Of a stretch of DNA of 43,160 nt, positions 9,210 to 17,711 are shown piece after piece. The position numbers were made by a program, and so were the translations under genes. The first letter of the stretch is position 1. Every line of letters begins with the position of its first letter. Origin of the DNA: Terriglobales bacterium. GTDB lineage: Bacteria; Acidobacteriota; Terriglobia; Terriglobales; Acidobacteriaceae. The notes beneath the pieces are model-generated. The model did no database searches. It was not told where the DNA came from and saw only the letters and a program-made list of their open reading frames with translations. The stretch spans positions 1 through 43,160 of the forward strand of contig JACPNP010000042.1 in assembly GCA_016185365.1 (NCBI GenBank). The letters are read 5' to 3'.

Positions 9210-10619
9210 CTACTGGCGACCGATCACTGCTCTTGCCATCTTCTCGTAAATCCCCCCAAACCCTCCATTCGACAGGACCGCCACCACATCGCCAGGCCGC
9301 AGTTCTCCCGCGATCCCGGCAACGATAGCGTCCGCGTCGGCAAATTCCCGCGCCTGTTTTCCCAGCGCGCGGATGCGCTCCAATACCGCCGGCACCGTCA
9401 GCCTCTCGCCCTCCGGGACCGCCTCCGGCCGGAAGATGCTCGCCATCACCACCTCATCCGCCTTCGCCAGACTTTGCGCCAGTTCGTTCTCAAATACTTT
9501 GCGGCGAAGCGTGTTCGACCGCGGCTCAAAAACCGCCCACAGTCTCCGCCCGGTATAGCGCGTCCTCAGAGCTTCCAGCGTCTGTCCGATCGCCGTCGGG
9601 TGATGCGCAAAATCGTCAATGATGGTCACGCCGTTGACCTCGGCCTTTACTTCCAACCGTCTCTTCACGCTCTTGAACGTCCGCAGCGCCTCGCGGATAT
9701 TCTCCGCCGGCACGCCATATCCGGCCGCCAGCGCCGCCGCCGCCGTGGCATTCAGAACGTTGTATTCGCCCGCCAGCGGAGACTCGAACTCCGCCCATGT
9801 CTCTCCGTGGCGGGAAACGCGCCAGATCGTGCGCGCGCTCTCATACCTCACATCGGAGATCCGCCAATCCGCTTTCTCGCTCATGCCATAGCGTTCCACC
9901 GGGCAGAAGGCCTTGGCCACACATTCGTCCACATTGGCACTCCCGTCCCACGCCACGATGCGCCCGCGCCGCGGCACCAGGTTCACCAGCCGTTTGAACG
10001 CCGTTTTCACCGCATCCAGGTCTTTGTAGATGTCGGCATGATCGAACTCCACCGAGGTCAGGATGGCCGCGTCCGGAGCGTAATGCAGGAACTTCGGCCC
10101 TTTGTCGAAAAACGCGGTGTCGTATTCATCGCCTTCGAGCAGGAAGTGCTTCCCCGGTCGCAGCGCGAAGCTGGAACCGAAGTTTTCCGCGATCCCGCCC
10201 ACCAGGAATGATGGTTCAAGCCCGGCGCAGGCAAAGATCCACGCCAGCATCGACGCGGTTGTGGTCTTGCCGTGCGTTCCGGCCACCACCAGCGACTCTT
10301 TTCCCGTCAGGAATTCGTCGTGGATCACCCGGGGCAGCGACTGCATGGGGATCCGCTCGTCCAACACATACTCCAGTTCCGGATTCCCCCGCGAGATCGC
10401 ATTGCCCACCACCACCAGGTCCGGACGGGGGCGCAGGTTCTCTTCGCGATAGGGTTGGGCCAGCGGGATGCCTTGCGCGGCCAGGAAATCCGACATCGGC
10501 GGATACGCGGCCGCGTCCGACCCGGTCACCTGCCGGCCCTGCTGCTTCAACAGTCCCGCCAGCGAGGCCATCGCCGTCCCGCAGATCCCGATCAGATGTA
10601 CGTGTTTCTTCTCGTCCAC
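9210..10619 (-). CDS. mpl: UDP-N-acetylmuramate:L-Ala-gamma-D-Glu-meso-DAP ligase
   Basis: Murein recycling ligase that joins recovered tripeptide to UDP-MurNAc in the cytoplasm. Residues ~5-100 are the Mur-ligase Rossmann domain (HLIGICGTAMASLAGLL). The ATP loop GTHGKTTT is at 114-121, followed by the central domain with LEGDEYDTAFF and DHADIY. The C-terminal Mur domain has the DDFAHHPTAI motif, which is also common to MurC. The opening GTAM-ASLA with a 469-aa length favours Mpl over MurC, and the adjacent ldcA and dapF genes (DAP-peptide recycling and supply) support this. The protein ends ...GRQ with TAG inside a TAGTCAG repeat. Confidence 0.93.
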   Translation of the reverse strand: MDEKKHVHLIGICGTAMASLAGLLKQQGRQVTGSDAAAYPPMSDFLAAQGIPLAQPYREENLRPRPDLVVVGNAISRGNPELEYVLDERIPMQSLPRVIHDEFLTGKESLVVAGTHGKTTTASMLAWIFACAGLEPSFLVGGIAENFGSSFALRPGKHFLLEGDEYDTAFFDKGPKFLHYAPDAAILTSVEFDHADIYKDLDAVKTAFKRLVNLVPRRGRIVAWDGSANVDECVAKAFCPVERYGMSEKADWRISDVRYESARTIWRVSRHGETWAEFESPLAGEYNVLNATAAAALAAGYGVPAENIREALRTFKSVKRRLEVKAEVNGVTIIDDFAHHPTAIGQTLEALRTRYTGRRLWAVFEPRSNTLRRKVFENELAQSLAKADEVVMASIFRPEAVPEGERLTVPAVLERIRALGKQAREFADADAIVAGIAGELRPGDVVAVLSNGGFGGIYEKMARAVIGRQ

Positions 10620-10916
10620 GAAGTTTCCTTGCTTTCTCTTGTTAGATTGATTGGAGAATAGAACTTGTCATCCCGAGCGAGGTGGCGCTGCATTTGCGTC
10701 ATCGAGTCGAAGGACCTCGGTCTTAGTCTTGGTCTTTCTCACTACTCAGTACTCACATCTCAGTTCACACCCGCCCCTGGGACTGTACCGCCGGCATCTT
10801 GCCGGCTGTGGCGAGGGCGGCTCGCCCTCGCAGCCCTTAGTCGCGCAGCGACGCCATACCAGATAGTCCCGCACGTCAGTGCGGGGTTTGCCTCTCCCAC
10901 AAATATTGAGTCGGCT
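10620..10916. repeat. Mosaic of dispersed repeats
   Basis: About 300 bp between ldcA and mpl. It contains a 'TGTCATCCCGAGCGA' unit (10668-10682), ACTCAGTACTCACA runs, and small palindromes such as GCCGGCATCTTGCCGGC, GGGCGGCTCGCCC, CCCGCACGTCAGTGCGGGG and GTCGGCTTCAGCCGAC. No gene and no passenger insert were seen here. Confidence 0.6.
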
Positions 10917-11873
10917 TCAGCCGACGCCATACGTTTCCCCCACCAATCTGCACCCATCCGGTTCAACGACCAGCCGCACCTGCTTGCCGATCCCCAGCGT
11001 CACCCCGGGCTTTGCATAGGAAGCGAGATGTCCCGAACGCACGCCGAACCCGATCGGCCCGGCAAAATCAGCCAAGGTCCTCCCGATCACCTCTTGCAAT
11101 GTGTAGTCGTGCCCGCCGGGCTGCACGCAATCCGCCATCTCTCCGAACACGATCCCGCGAACGCCCTTCAACTTGCCCGCATACTTCAGCTGCATCAGCA
11201 TTCGGTCGATCTGGAAGGGCTTTGTATTGACGTCCTCCAGGAACAGGACCGTCCCTTCGGTCTCTACCTCATAAGGTGTTCCCAGAGAAGCCGCGATCAT
11301 CGAGAGACACCCGCCGTATAAAACCCCTTCCGCATCGCCCGTCTTCACCTGCGGCCCCGTCGCTGCTGCGCGGACCTCGGCGCTGATCGGCGGCATCGAC
11401 TCGCATTCGGCATAATCCTTCGCCACCATCGGCCCATGGAACGTCACCATGTCCGTCTGGTCCGCGATCCACGTCAGCAGCGTTGTCACATCGCTGTACC
11501 CCACGATCATCTTCGGATTCTGGCGGATCACATCCAGATTGAGCGACGGCAGCAGGTGGTTGCATCCATACCCACCCCTTGCGCAAAGGATCGCCTTCAC
11601 AAAGGGCTTGGCGAACATCTGTTCCAATTCCCACGCCCGCCGCGGGTGTGTCCCGGCAAAATACACGTCTTTCTCCAGTATCGATTCAAAGAAGAACACG
11701 CGATAGCCCAGCGCCCGCAGCCGCTCGCAGCCCTTCTCCAGGGCGTATTTGGACACCGCGCTTCCCGGCGCCACAACGCCGATGGTGTCCCCGGCCTTCG
11801 GAGCCTCGGGCACGGTCCTCGCGGCCTGTCCTGGCTTGCGCAAACTTGCGACCCTCCCTAATGAACTTGTCAT
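10917..11873 (-). CDS. ldcA: LD-carboxypeptidase (peptidase S66)
   Basis: Cytoplasmic serine peptidase that removes the terminal D-Ala from murein tetrapeptides, making the tripeptide used by Mpl. Domain 1 starts at KAGDTIGVVAPGSAV. The nucleophile is probably Ser127 in VGYSDVT. The other triad members are a Glu in FLEDVNTKPFQ and a His in VRSGHLASY. At 318 aa the size is normal. Start: the ATG at 11873 lies inside a dispersed 'GGATGACAAGT' repeat. A TTG at 11843 (residue 11) has GGGAGG eight bases upstream and may be the true start. It sits between mpl and dapF, all on the minus strand but separated by ~300-bp repeat spacers. Confidence 0.9.
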   Translation of the reverse strand: MTSSLGRVASLRKPGQAARTVPEAPKAGDTIGVVAPGSAVSKYALEKGCERLRALGYRVFFFESILEKDVYFAGTHPRRAWELEQMFAKPFVKAILCARGGYGCNHLLPSLNLDVIRQNPKMIVGYSDVTTLLTWIADQTDMVTFHGPMVAKDYAECESMPPISAEVRAAATGPQVKTGDAEGVLYGGCLSMIAASLGTPYEVETEGTVLFLEDVNTKPFQIDRMLMQLKYAGKLKGVRGIVFGEMADCVQPGGHDYTLQEVIGRTLADFAGPIGFGVRSGHLASYAKPGVTLGIGKQVRLVVEPDGCRLVGETYGVG

Positions 11874-12174
11874 CCCGAGCGACGGGCTTCAGCCCCGAGT
11901 CGAGGGATCTCGGTTTTGCTTTTGCTTTTGCTTTTGCTCTTGCTTTTGCTTTTGCTCTTGCTTTTGCTTTTGCTTTTGCTCTTGCTCTTGCTGTTGCTTT
12001 TGCTGTTGCTCTTGCTTTTGCTCTGGTCTTGCTCTTGGTTTTGGTTTTGGTTTTGCTCTTACTCACAACTCACCACTCAGAACTCACAACTCACTTGTCG
12101 CCTCGAGTCAAGGGACCCTTGTTAAGCTGTTGCTTCTGCCTCTGTTTCTGCTTTTCAATTACTCAATTACCCGA
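11874..12174. repeat. CTTTTG hexanucleotide array and ATCGGGTAA repeats
   Basis: 301-bp spacer. 11867-11915 carries the 'TGTCATCCCGAGCGA' repeat. About 11915-12060 is a dense microsatellite of CTTTTG, CTCTTG and CTGTTG hexamers. 12135-12190 is a run of ATTACCCGATTACC units that runs into the dapF stop codon. The long frames on both strands (Lys/Ala or Leu-rich) are translations of the hexamer and not genes. Confidence 0.85.
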
Positions 12175-12963
12175 TTACCCGATTGCTAAATTCAAATAGA
12201 ACTCCCCGCTACACACGATCTCCGCCTCTCCGGTCAAAAACACGTCGCCGTCCCAGCGCACCGTTTGGGCGCCTCCCGGCGCAGCCACTTTGACAGGCGA
12301 CTTTGCCATTTCCTTATGGATCGCCGCCACTGCGGAAGCGCAGCTCCCTGTTCCCGACGAATGCGTCTCTCCCGCGCCCCGTTCAAAAAAGCGTGCTTCG
12401 ATCTCGTTTTGATTCTTCACGCGCACGAATTCGACATTGGTCCCGCTCGCAAACGCAGGTTGCGCCTGGACCATGGCCCCTTCGCGTTGCCACGGTCGGT
12501 CAAAGGACTCCACGAAGACCACAAAGTGAGGATTGCCCATCGAGACCACCTGCCCTTGCACGTCCTCGAACTTGAGCTCCTCGCCGATCGCGGGTGCGCC
12601 CATGCCCATTTCAAAGGTGAAGCGGCTATCGTGCCTGTCCTTCAAGCAGCAGGTCTTCACCCCGGCGCCGGTCTTGATACGCACCTGCTCTCCCCCGTGT
12701 TTGTCGGTCCAGTAGGCGGCCACACAGCGCGTGCCATTGCCGCTGATCTCCGCTTCGCTTCCGTCGGAATTCACCAACCGGGCGATCACGTCATGGTCGC
12801 TTGCGCCCCGATGGATCCACTCCACCCCATCGGCGCCTACGCCTTTATGTCGGTCGCAAAGCGCCCGGGTCACGCGGGCAAGGTCTGTGGGCGCGTAGTC
12901 GGATTCGATCATCAGGAAGTCATTGCCGCAGCCGTGGGCCTTAACGAAGGGAATGCGCGTCAT
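12175..12963 (-). CDS. dapF: Diaminopimelate epimerase
   Basis: Converts LL- to meso-diaminopimelate, the cross-linking residue of murein and lysine precursor, in the cytoplasm. It is a PLP-independent two-base enzyme. The catalytic cysteines are Cys80 (SGNGTRC) and Cys208 (SSGTGSC). N-terminal KAHGCGNDF and the central GNPHFVVFV also match the family. At 262 aa it is slightly short. Its ATG overlaps the mgtC stop by four bases (ATGA, 12960-12963), so the two are coupled. The stop TAA lies inside an ATCGGGTAATCGGG repeat, so the last two residues (Ile-Gly) and the stop are supplied by the repeat. Confidence 0.95.
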   Translation of the reverse strand: MTRIPFVKAHGCGNDFLMIESDYAPTDLARVTRALCDRHKGVGADGVEWIHRGASDHDVIARLVNSDGSEAEISGNGTRCVAAYWTDKHGGEQVRIKTGAGVKTCCLKDRHDSRFTFEMGMGAPAIGEELKFEDVQGQVVSMGNPHFVVFVESFDRPWQREGAMVQAQPAFASGTNVEFVRVKNQNEIEARFFERGAGETHSSGTGSCASAVAAIHKEMAKSPVKVAAPGGAQTVRWDGDVFLTGEAEIVCSGEFYLNLAIG

Positions 12964-13667
12964 TCGCCGTCCGCCGAGCGCATGACTTCCACGCGGTCCA
13001 ACTGCTGGTCCCTTTGCAGCTGGTGCAGCAACTCCTCTTGCAGTTTGGCTCGGGCCGTGACCGTAAAATGCAGTCGGTGTTTCCCCTCGGTCCCGCTTCC
13101 CAGATTCACGCTCCCCATCTGCAGTTCCAGGTCTTTCAAGACCAGGTTGATCGCGGAGATCATCTTCTCCGGGTCGCGTCCGGATATGGCATAGCCCATG
13201 GTGGACGACTTCAGGTTGAAACGGGTTTCCACCCAGCCCAGGAGGTTCAAGGCGGCGATGATGACCAGCGTGGCAAAGGTCGCCGTTAGGTATTCGCCGC
13301 CGCCCACCGCCATTCCGATCGACGCAACAACGAAAATCGTGGCCGCTGTCGTAAGACCGGAGACTGAACCCCGTGAGTGCAGGATCGAACCTGCTCCTAT
13401 GAATCCGATACCGGGAATGATGTTCGCGGCGATCCGTGTCGGGTCCTGGCCGTCACCGACGAAGCGGAAGGAAAGGACCGTGAACATGGCACAACCAAAG
13501 CATATGAACATGTTGGTGCGCAGGCCGGCTGGCTTTTGCTTTAGCTCCCGGTCCAGCCCGATCAGCCCGCCCAGGACCGCCGCGACCACCAGGCGCAATG
13601 TCGTCTCGGAGATGAACCGCGCCAGGTCCATCTCGAAGATCTCACGCAATCTGTGCGTCTCTTCCAT
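12960..13667 (-). CDS. MgtC/SapB family membrane protein
   Basis: Inner-membrane protein with about five hydrophobic segments in the first ~140 residues and a soluble ACT-like C-terminal domain (~150-235, LHFTVTARAKLQEELLHQL). Signature residues of the family are seen: GGLIGLDRE and KPAGLRTNMF near the N-terminus. MgtC proteins are linked to growth in low magnesium, acid tolerance and, in some pathogens, ATP synthase control; here the role is unknown. I chose the ATG at 13667 over the GTG at 13682, though both are possible. It leads dapF with a 4-bp overlap. I see no magnesium-responsive leader. Confidence 0.9.
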   Translation of the reverse strand: MEETHRLREIFEMDLARFISETTLRLVVAAVLGGLIGLDRELKQKPAGLRTNMFICFGCAMFTVLSFRFVGDGQDPTRIAANIIPGIGFIGAGSILHSRGSVSGLTTAATIFVVASIGMAVGGGEYLTATFATLVIIAALNLLGWVETRFNLKSSTMGYAISGRDPEKMISAINLVLKDLELQMGSVNLGSGTEGKHRLHFTVTARAKLQEELLHQLQRDQQLDRVEVMRSADGE

Positions 13668-13846
13668 GTTCCTTGCCCCCACTCGAAGCGAAGTTTACCA
13701 CTGACCGCGCACCACAGAAGCCTGCCCTGAGCGAAGTCGAAGGGCCCTCGGCTGTGTGCTTGTAACGCCGGCGTCTCGCCGGCTGGCGCGGCGGCATCTT
13801 GCCGCCGCACTGCTCCGCCCGCGACAGACCCATTCCTGACGACTGA

Positions 13847-15430
13847 CTACTGCTGCCTGACGACTGCTTTGTAGACCATCGCCTTGCCCTGCCCCACCCC
13901 TTGCACCACCACCAGCATCTCCAGCCCCTCCGGATGCAACCGGACCGCCTCCGCCACCGGGTCCCCTTCGATGGCGACCACGAAATCAGCATTTCGTGCC
14001 GGACCCTCCATCGCCGGCTGCCACAAACCAAAGTTCCCCTCATTCACCACCCGCCGGAACGGGATTCCCGCCAGTCGCAGCGCACCACTATGGCCGCCTG
14101 CATACATCAGGAATCTCGCATCAGGCGGTACAAACTTCAGTTGGTCCGCCAGCGCGCGCTCAAACGCGATCCTCGACTTCGAATTGGCCTGTGCCTCCCG
14201 CAAACAGATCGGTACGGCCTGCCAGATCGATACGCCGCTGGCCACGATCACGAGAACGAATGCCGCCGTCACTGCGTGCACATACACGTGCGTCCACTTC
14301 ACCCGCCGCAATATCTCATGCGCCACGGCCACGAACACCGCGATCGCCGGTAATAGCATCAGCCCGTACCGCGCGTTGTAATAGGAATAGGGCCACCACA
14401 CCGGAAGGAAGATAGGCACGCCGCCATAGGCGATCGAGAACGCGTAGAACGGCCACATCGCCCATAGCAGCAGTGCCGGACGGAACCGATGGTCCACCAG
14501 CGCCACCACACCTGCGATCAGCGCCAGCCAATACAGCCAACCCTGCGCCCGGCCTTCGCCGACGTTCAGCTTGGCGGCTTGCAGGAAGTACGCGCTGGCC
14601 GTTCGCAGGTCTTTGTATCCCGGATGCGGCGCATCACCTGCCTTGGTCGTGCGCTCGGCGATGGCCTTCGCCGAATACGGTCCATTGACGAACTCCAGCG
14701 CATTCCCATAGACCCCGTAGTTGTACGCCAGCCAGAAAGTTGGGGTCAGAGCGCACAAGATCACGAAGTTTCGCAGCGGTCTCAGCAGCGGCCTGCGCCG
14801 CTCCGGCTCCAGGCTGAAGACCCGCACCACCACCGCCAGACCACAACACGCCGCCAGGAACCACCCGTCATAGCGAGTAAGCATCGCCGCGGCCAATGCG
14901 ATCGCGCATCGCACCAGCGGTTTCGCCGCCTCTGCATAGCGCATGTGCCGCACCAGCAGCCGGAACTCCACATACCACGCCACCGCCCAGACCATCGCCG
15001 CCAGGTACACAGCCTCGGTCATGGCCGTCGACTGCATATATAAGAGGTTGAGATTGCCCGCAAAGACCAACGTCGCCAGCCATGCCCCGGCGCGAGAACC
15101 GAACAGCGAGACGATGCGATAGATCCCCACCGTCCCCAGCACATACGCCGCCATCGACCCCAGCGAGCCGGCCACGCCGCTCTGCCACAGCCGGTCGTTC
15201 CACACGAACGGCAGCATCATCACGTGCGGCAGCGGCAGCCACACCGTGCCCAGTTGCAGCGGCCCCGGCGTGAGCGAATCCACCACCCGACGCGCGATGT
15301 TGAGATGCGCCTCCGCATCGCCATAGAGCAGGATCTGTCCGCTGCGGAAGTAATAGAGGAAGGAACTGATGGAAAGGAGCGACGCCAGAAGTGTGACTGA
15401 CCGCTCGTCGCCGCTGTGTTTGTTCAACAA
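13847..15430 (-). CDS. Polytopic membrane glycosyltransferase-like protein (GT39/ArnT style)
   Basis: A 527-aa protein with about ten hydrophobic segments. An acidic motif follows the first segment (LLYGDAEAHLNIARRV), as in GT-C fold transferases that use polyprenyl-phosphate sugars: Asp38 and Glu40 would be the catalytic candidates. A long soluble C-terminal part follows ~residue 400. The substrate is unknown; protein O-mannosylation or envelope glycan transfer are possible. The TTG start at 15430 is nine bases after the pfkB stop, so it is in the mtnP-pfkB operon. The protein ends RQQ with TAG inside a TAGTCAG repeat. Confidence 0.75.
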   Translation of the reverse strand: MLNKHSGDERSVTLLASLLSISSFLYYFRSGQILLYGDAEAHLNIARRVVDSLTPGPLQLGTVWLPLPHVMMLPFVWNDRLWQSGVAGSLGSMAAYVLGTVGIYRIVSLFGSRAGAWLATLVFAGNLNLLYMQSTAMTEAVYLAAMVWAVAWYVEFRLLVRHMRYAEAAKPLVRCAIALAAAMLTRYDGWFLAACCGLAVVVRVFSLEPERRRPLLRPLRNFVILCALTPTFWLAYNYGVYGNALEFVNGPYSAKAIAERTTKAGDAPHPGYKDLRTASAYFLQAAKLNVGEGRAQGWLYWLALIAGVVALVDHRFRPALLLWAMWPFYAFSIAYGGVPIFLPVWWPYSYYNARYGLMLLPAIAVFVAVAHEILRRVKWTHVYVHAVTAAFVLVIVASGVSIWQAVPICLREAQANSKSRIAFERALADQLKFVPPDARFLMYAGGHSGALRLAGIPFRRVVNEGNFGLWQPAMEGPARNADFVVAIEGDPVAEAVRLHPEGLEMLVVVQGVGQGKAMVYKAVVRQQ

Positions 15431-15439
15431 ACTCCGATC

Positions 15440-16402
15440 CTACCTTGGTGGCACAGCCGCCCCCGGCTGTGCTGACGCATCGCCGGCGCCTGCCCTGAGC
15501 GGAGTCGAACGGGTCTCGCCGGCTGTGGCGCGATCCTTATGGCGCTTTATCGAGGGAGCTAGGTTTGGCTTTTCCTTCTCCACCGCGAACGATCCCATCA
15601 CGCCGCCGTAGAACATGGCCCGCTTGAACACCTCGCGGTTCATGATGTCCTGCGCTGCGATGTATCCCATGAACCCTCCGGCAAAGCTGTCGCCCGCGCC
15701 CGTCGGGTCCACCACCTGCTCGATGGGCAGCGCCGGCGCGCGGAACGGATGCAGCCCGCCCTCGCGGAAGAACGCGGTCGCGCCGTACTCGCCGTGCTTC
15801 ATCACCAGCACCCGCGGACCCATGGTCAGGACCTTCTGCGCCGCGCGCGGCAGGCTGCGCGTGTTGCCCAGCATGCGCGCTTCGCCGTCATTGATGAGCA
15901 GCACGTCCACGCCGCGCAGCGTCTCCGCCAACTCCGCCGGCGTGCGCTCGATCCAGTAATTCATCGTGTCCCCGCCGACGAATTTCACCCCGCTCATCCG
16001 CTTGCGCACCTTCGCCTGCAGGGTGGGATGGATGTTGGCCAGGAACAGGAACTCGGTGTCGTCATACGCGGCCGGGATCTTCGGATCGAACTGCTCGAAC
16101 ACATTCAGGTCGGTCTGCCGGGTGATGGCCTCATTGATGTTGTCGCCGTGGTACTCGCCCTTCCAGAAGAAGCTCTTGCCCGGCGCGCGCTCCAGCCCGC
16201 GCAGATCCACGCCGCGGGCTTGCAGCACCGCTTCTTCCTTGGCGCTGAAGTCTTCGCCGACCACCGCCACCACGCGCACCGGCGCGAAGTAGCTGGCCGC
16301 CAGCGCGAAGTACGTGGCCGCGCCGCCCAGCACCTTGTCCACTTTGCCCGACGGCGTCTCGATCCCGTCGAACGCCACCGACCCCACCACCAGTATCGAC
16401 AA
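15440..16402 (-). CDS. PfkB/ribokinase-family carbohydrate or nucleoside kinase
   Basis: Phosphorylates a sugar or nucleoside with ATP in the cytoplasm. The N-terminal glycine region is VLGGAATYFALAASYF and the C-terminal PfkB signature is DPTGAGDSFAGGFMGY, whose GAGD Asp is the catalytic base. It follows the mtnP stop by 13 bp, so it may act in methylthioadenosine/purine salvage, but the substrate cannot be read. The TTG start at 16402 has GAGGAG upstream. The last ~34 residues (from KRHKDRATAGE to VPPR) are encoded by dispersed repeats, including a 25-bp loop passenger at 15489-15513. The native protein probably ended near LAPSIKR. Confidence 0.88.
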   Translation of the reverse strand: MSILVVGSVAFDGIETPSGKVDKVLGGAATYFALAASYFAPVRVVAVVGEDFSAKEEAVLQARGVDLRGLERAPGKSFFWKGEYHGDNINEAITRQTDLNVFEQFDPKIPAAYDDTEFLFLANIHPTLQAKVRKRMSGVKFVGGDTMNYWIERTPAELAETLRGVDVLLINDGEARMLGNTRSLPRAAQKVLTMGPRVLVMKHGEYGATAFFREGGLHPFRAPALPIEQVVDPTGAGDSFAGGFMGYIAAQDIMNREVFKRAMFYGGVMGSFAVEKEKPNLAPSIKRHKDRATAGETRSTPLRAGAGDASAQPGAAVPPR

Positions 16403-16415
16403 TCCCGTCTCCTCG

Positions 16416-17297
16416 TTACCCCAGATATTTCCCGATGATCAGCGCCAGCTTCTTGCGCGTCGCCGCCGGGATCTTTGTCTTGTCCGTCACGATGGCGAAC
16501 TGCATCGCGCTGCCGCACTTGCAACCCCGCGACTTCGCCAGCCCGGCGATGGCCGCGCGCAGCACCGTCAGCGCGTTGCCGGTGTTCTGCTGCATCACCG
16601 CGATCACCTGCTCGATGGTCACGTCCTCATGTCCCGTGTGCCAGCAATCGTAATCGGTGACCATGGCCAGCGTGGCGTAGCAGATCTCCGCTTCGCGCGC
16701 CAGCTTGGCTTCCTGCAGGTTGGTCATGCCGATCACGTCCGCGCCCCAACTGCGGTACAGATGCGACTCCGCGCGGGTCGAGAACTGCGGCCCTTCCATG
16801 CAGACGTATGTGCCGCCCGGCTTGCCCACCACGCCCGCCTTCGCGCACGACGCCGCGAACGCCCGCGCCAGCTCGCCGCACACCGGGTCCGCCAGCGACA
16901 CATGTCCCACCACGCCGTCGCCCAGGAACGTGTCCACGCGATGCCGCGTCCGGTCAATGAACTGGTCCGGGATCACGAACTCCCCCGGCTTATGTTCCTC
17001 TTTCAGCGACCCCACCGCCGACACCGAGAACACCCGCTCCACGCCCAGCTGCTTGAACCCGTGGATGTTCGCGCGGAAGTTCAACTCCGACGGCAGGATG
17101 CGATGTCCCCGCCCGTGCCGCGCCAGGAACGCCACCTTGCGCCCTTCCAGCGTGCCCAGGATGTAGGCGTCCGAGGGCGCGCCGAACGGCGTCTCCACCG
17201 CAACTTCGCGCGCCTCCGTCAACCCCGGCATGGAATACAGTCCACTGCCGCCGATCACTCCGATCTCTGCCTGCAACTTGTCGCTCCTGGATACCAA
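16416..17297 (-). CDS. mtnP: S-methyl-5'-thioadenosine phosphorylase
   Basis: Splits methylthioadenosine with phosphate to adenine and 5-methylthioribose-1-phosphate, recycling the by-product of polyamine synthesis. The phosphate-binding IGGSGLY is near the N-terminus. RHGRGHRILPSELNFRAN and the later VCMEGPQFSTRAESHLYR (purine/ribose site) and MTNLQEAKLAREAEICYA match the MTAP/PNP II family. At 293 aa the length is normal. The frame opens with TTG at 17297, but TTG at 17276 has AGGAG seven bases upstream and is probably the real start. It is the first gene of the mtnP-pfkB-glycosyltransferase operon. Three AT-rich direct repeats lie ~120-205 bp upstream. Confidence 0.93.
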   Translation of the reverse strand: MVSRSDKLQAEIGVIGGSGLYSMPGLTEAREVAVETPFGAPSDAYILGTLEGRKVAFLARHGRGHRILPSELNFRANIHGFKQLGVERVFSVSAVGSLKEEHKPGEFVIPDQFIDRTRHRVDTFLGDGVVGHVSLADPVCGELARAFAASCAKAGVVGKPGGTYVCMEGPQFSTRAESHLYRSWGADVIGMTNLQEAKLAREAEICYATLAMVTDYDCWHTGHEDVTIEQVIAVMQQNTGNALTVLRAAIAGLAKSRGCKCGSAMQFAIVTDKTKIPAATRKKLALIIGKYLG

Positions 17298-17711
17298 GGC
17301 TGGAAACTGCTGCGGAACCTTAGATTATACAAAAGCGGCTGCCAGCTCTCAGCCCCCAGCTACCAGTGCAAACCATCGGCTAGAGACGCGTCGAATTTTT
17401 TTTGAAAATCCGTAAATATTGGATTCCAAAAGGTTTACGGAAAAATTCCCGGCAAATATTGGATTCTAAAGGATTTATAGGTAAATATTGGATTCTAAAG
17501 GGATTAGGTGCGGGGGTCGAAGAGGGGCACGGAGGAGGAAAAACAATGATTAACTTTGTGCAATACATCAGAAACACATAGTATCACGCCGAATCAGGGA
17601 TGTCAAGGCGGAAACGTCAGAAGATCGATGTCTCTTCGACCTTTTGAATTCCTCCGCGTCTCCGTGCCGGAGCCTGCCCTGAGCGAAGTCGAAGGGTGGT
17701 GAGATCTGCCT
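17298..17711. other. Spacer upstream of mtnP
   Basis: 414 bp. It holds three direct copies of an AT-rich 19-20 bp sequence (17413-17502, listed separately), a run of scored and repeated CCAGCT-type bases near 17340-17365, and one 24-bp passenger (17673-17696) that, unlike the others, is not inside an evident hairpin. No gene is supported; the frame at 17380-17577 is a translation of the direct repeats. Confidence 0.6.
17413..17502. repeat. Three direct repeats AAATATTGGATTCTAAAGG
   Basis: Copies start at 17414 (one substitution and one extra A), 17454 and 17483, with spacing of 40 and 29 bp. The block is far more AT-rich than its surroundings. It lies 116-205 bp upstream of mtnP on that gene's sense strand, which could suit a regulator with several sites. 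It is not known whether this is regulatory or a dead mobile remnant. Confidence 0.7.

Noticed and set aside
11686-12066. Lys/Ala-rich and Leu-rich proteins over the CTTTTG array
   Set aside because: Microsatellite translation.
17380-17577. 65-aa minus-strand frame over the three direct repeats
   Set aside because: Repeat-derived peptide with no RBS; composition unlike host proteins.
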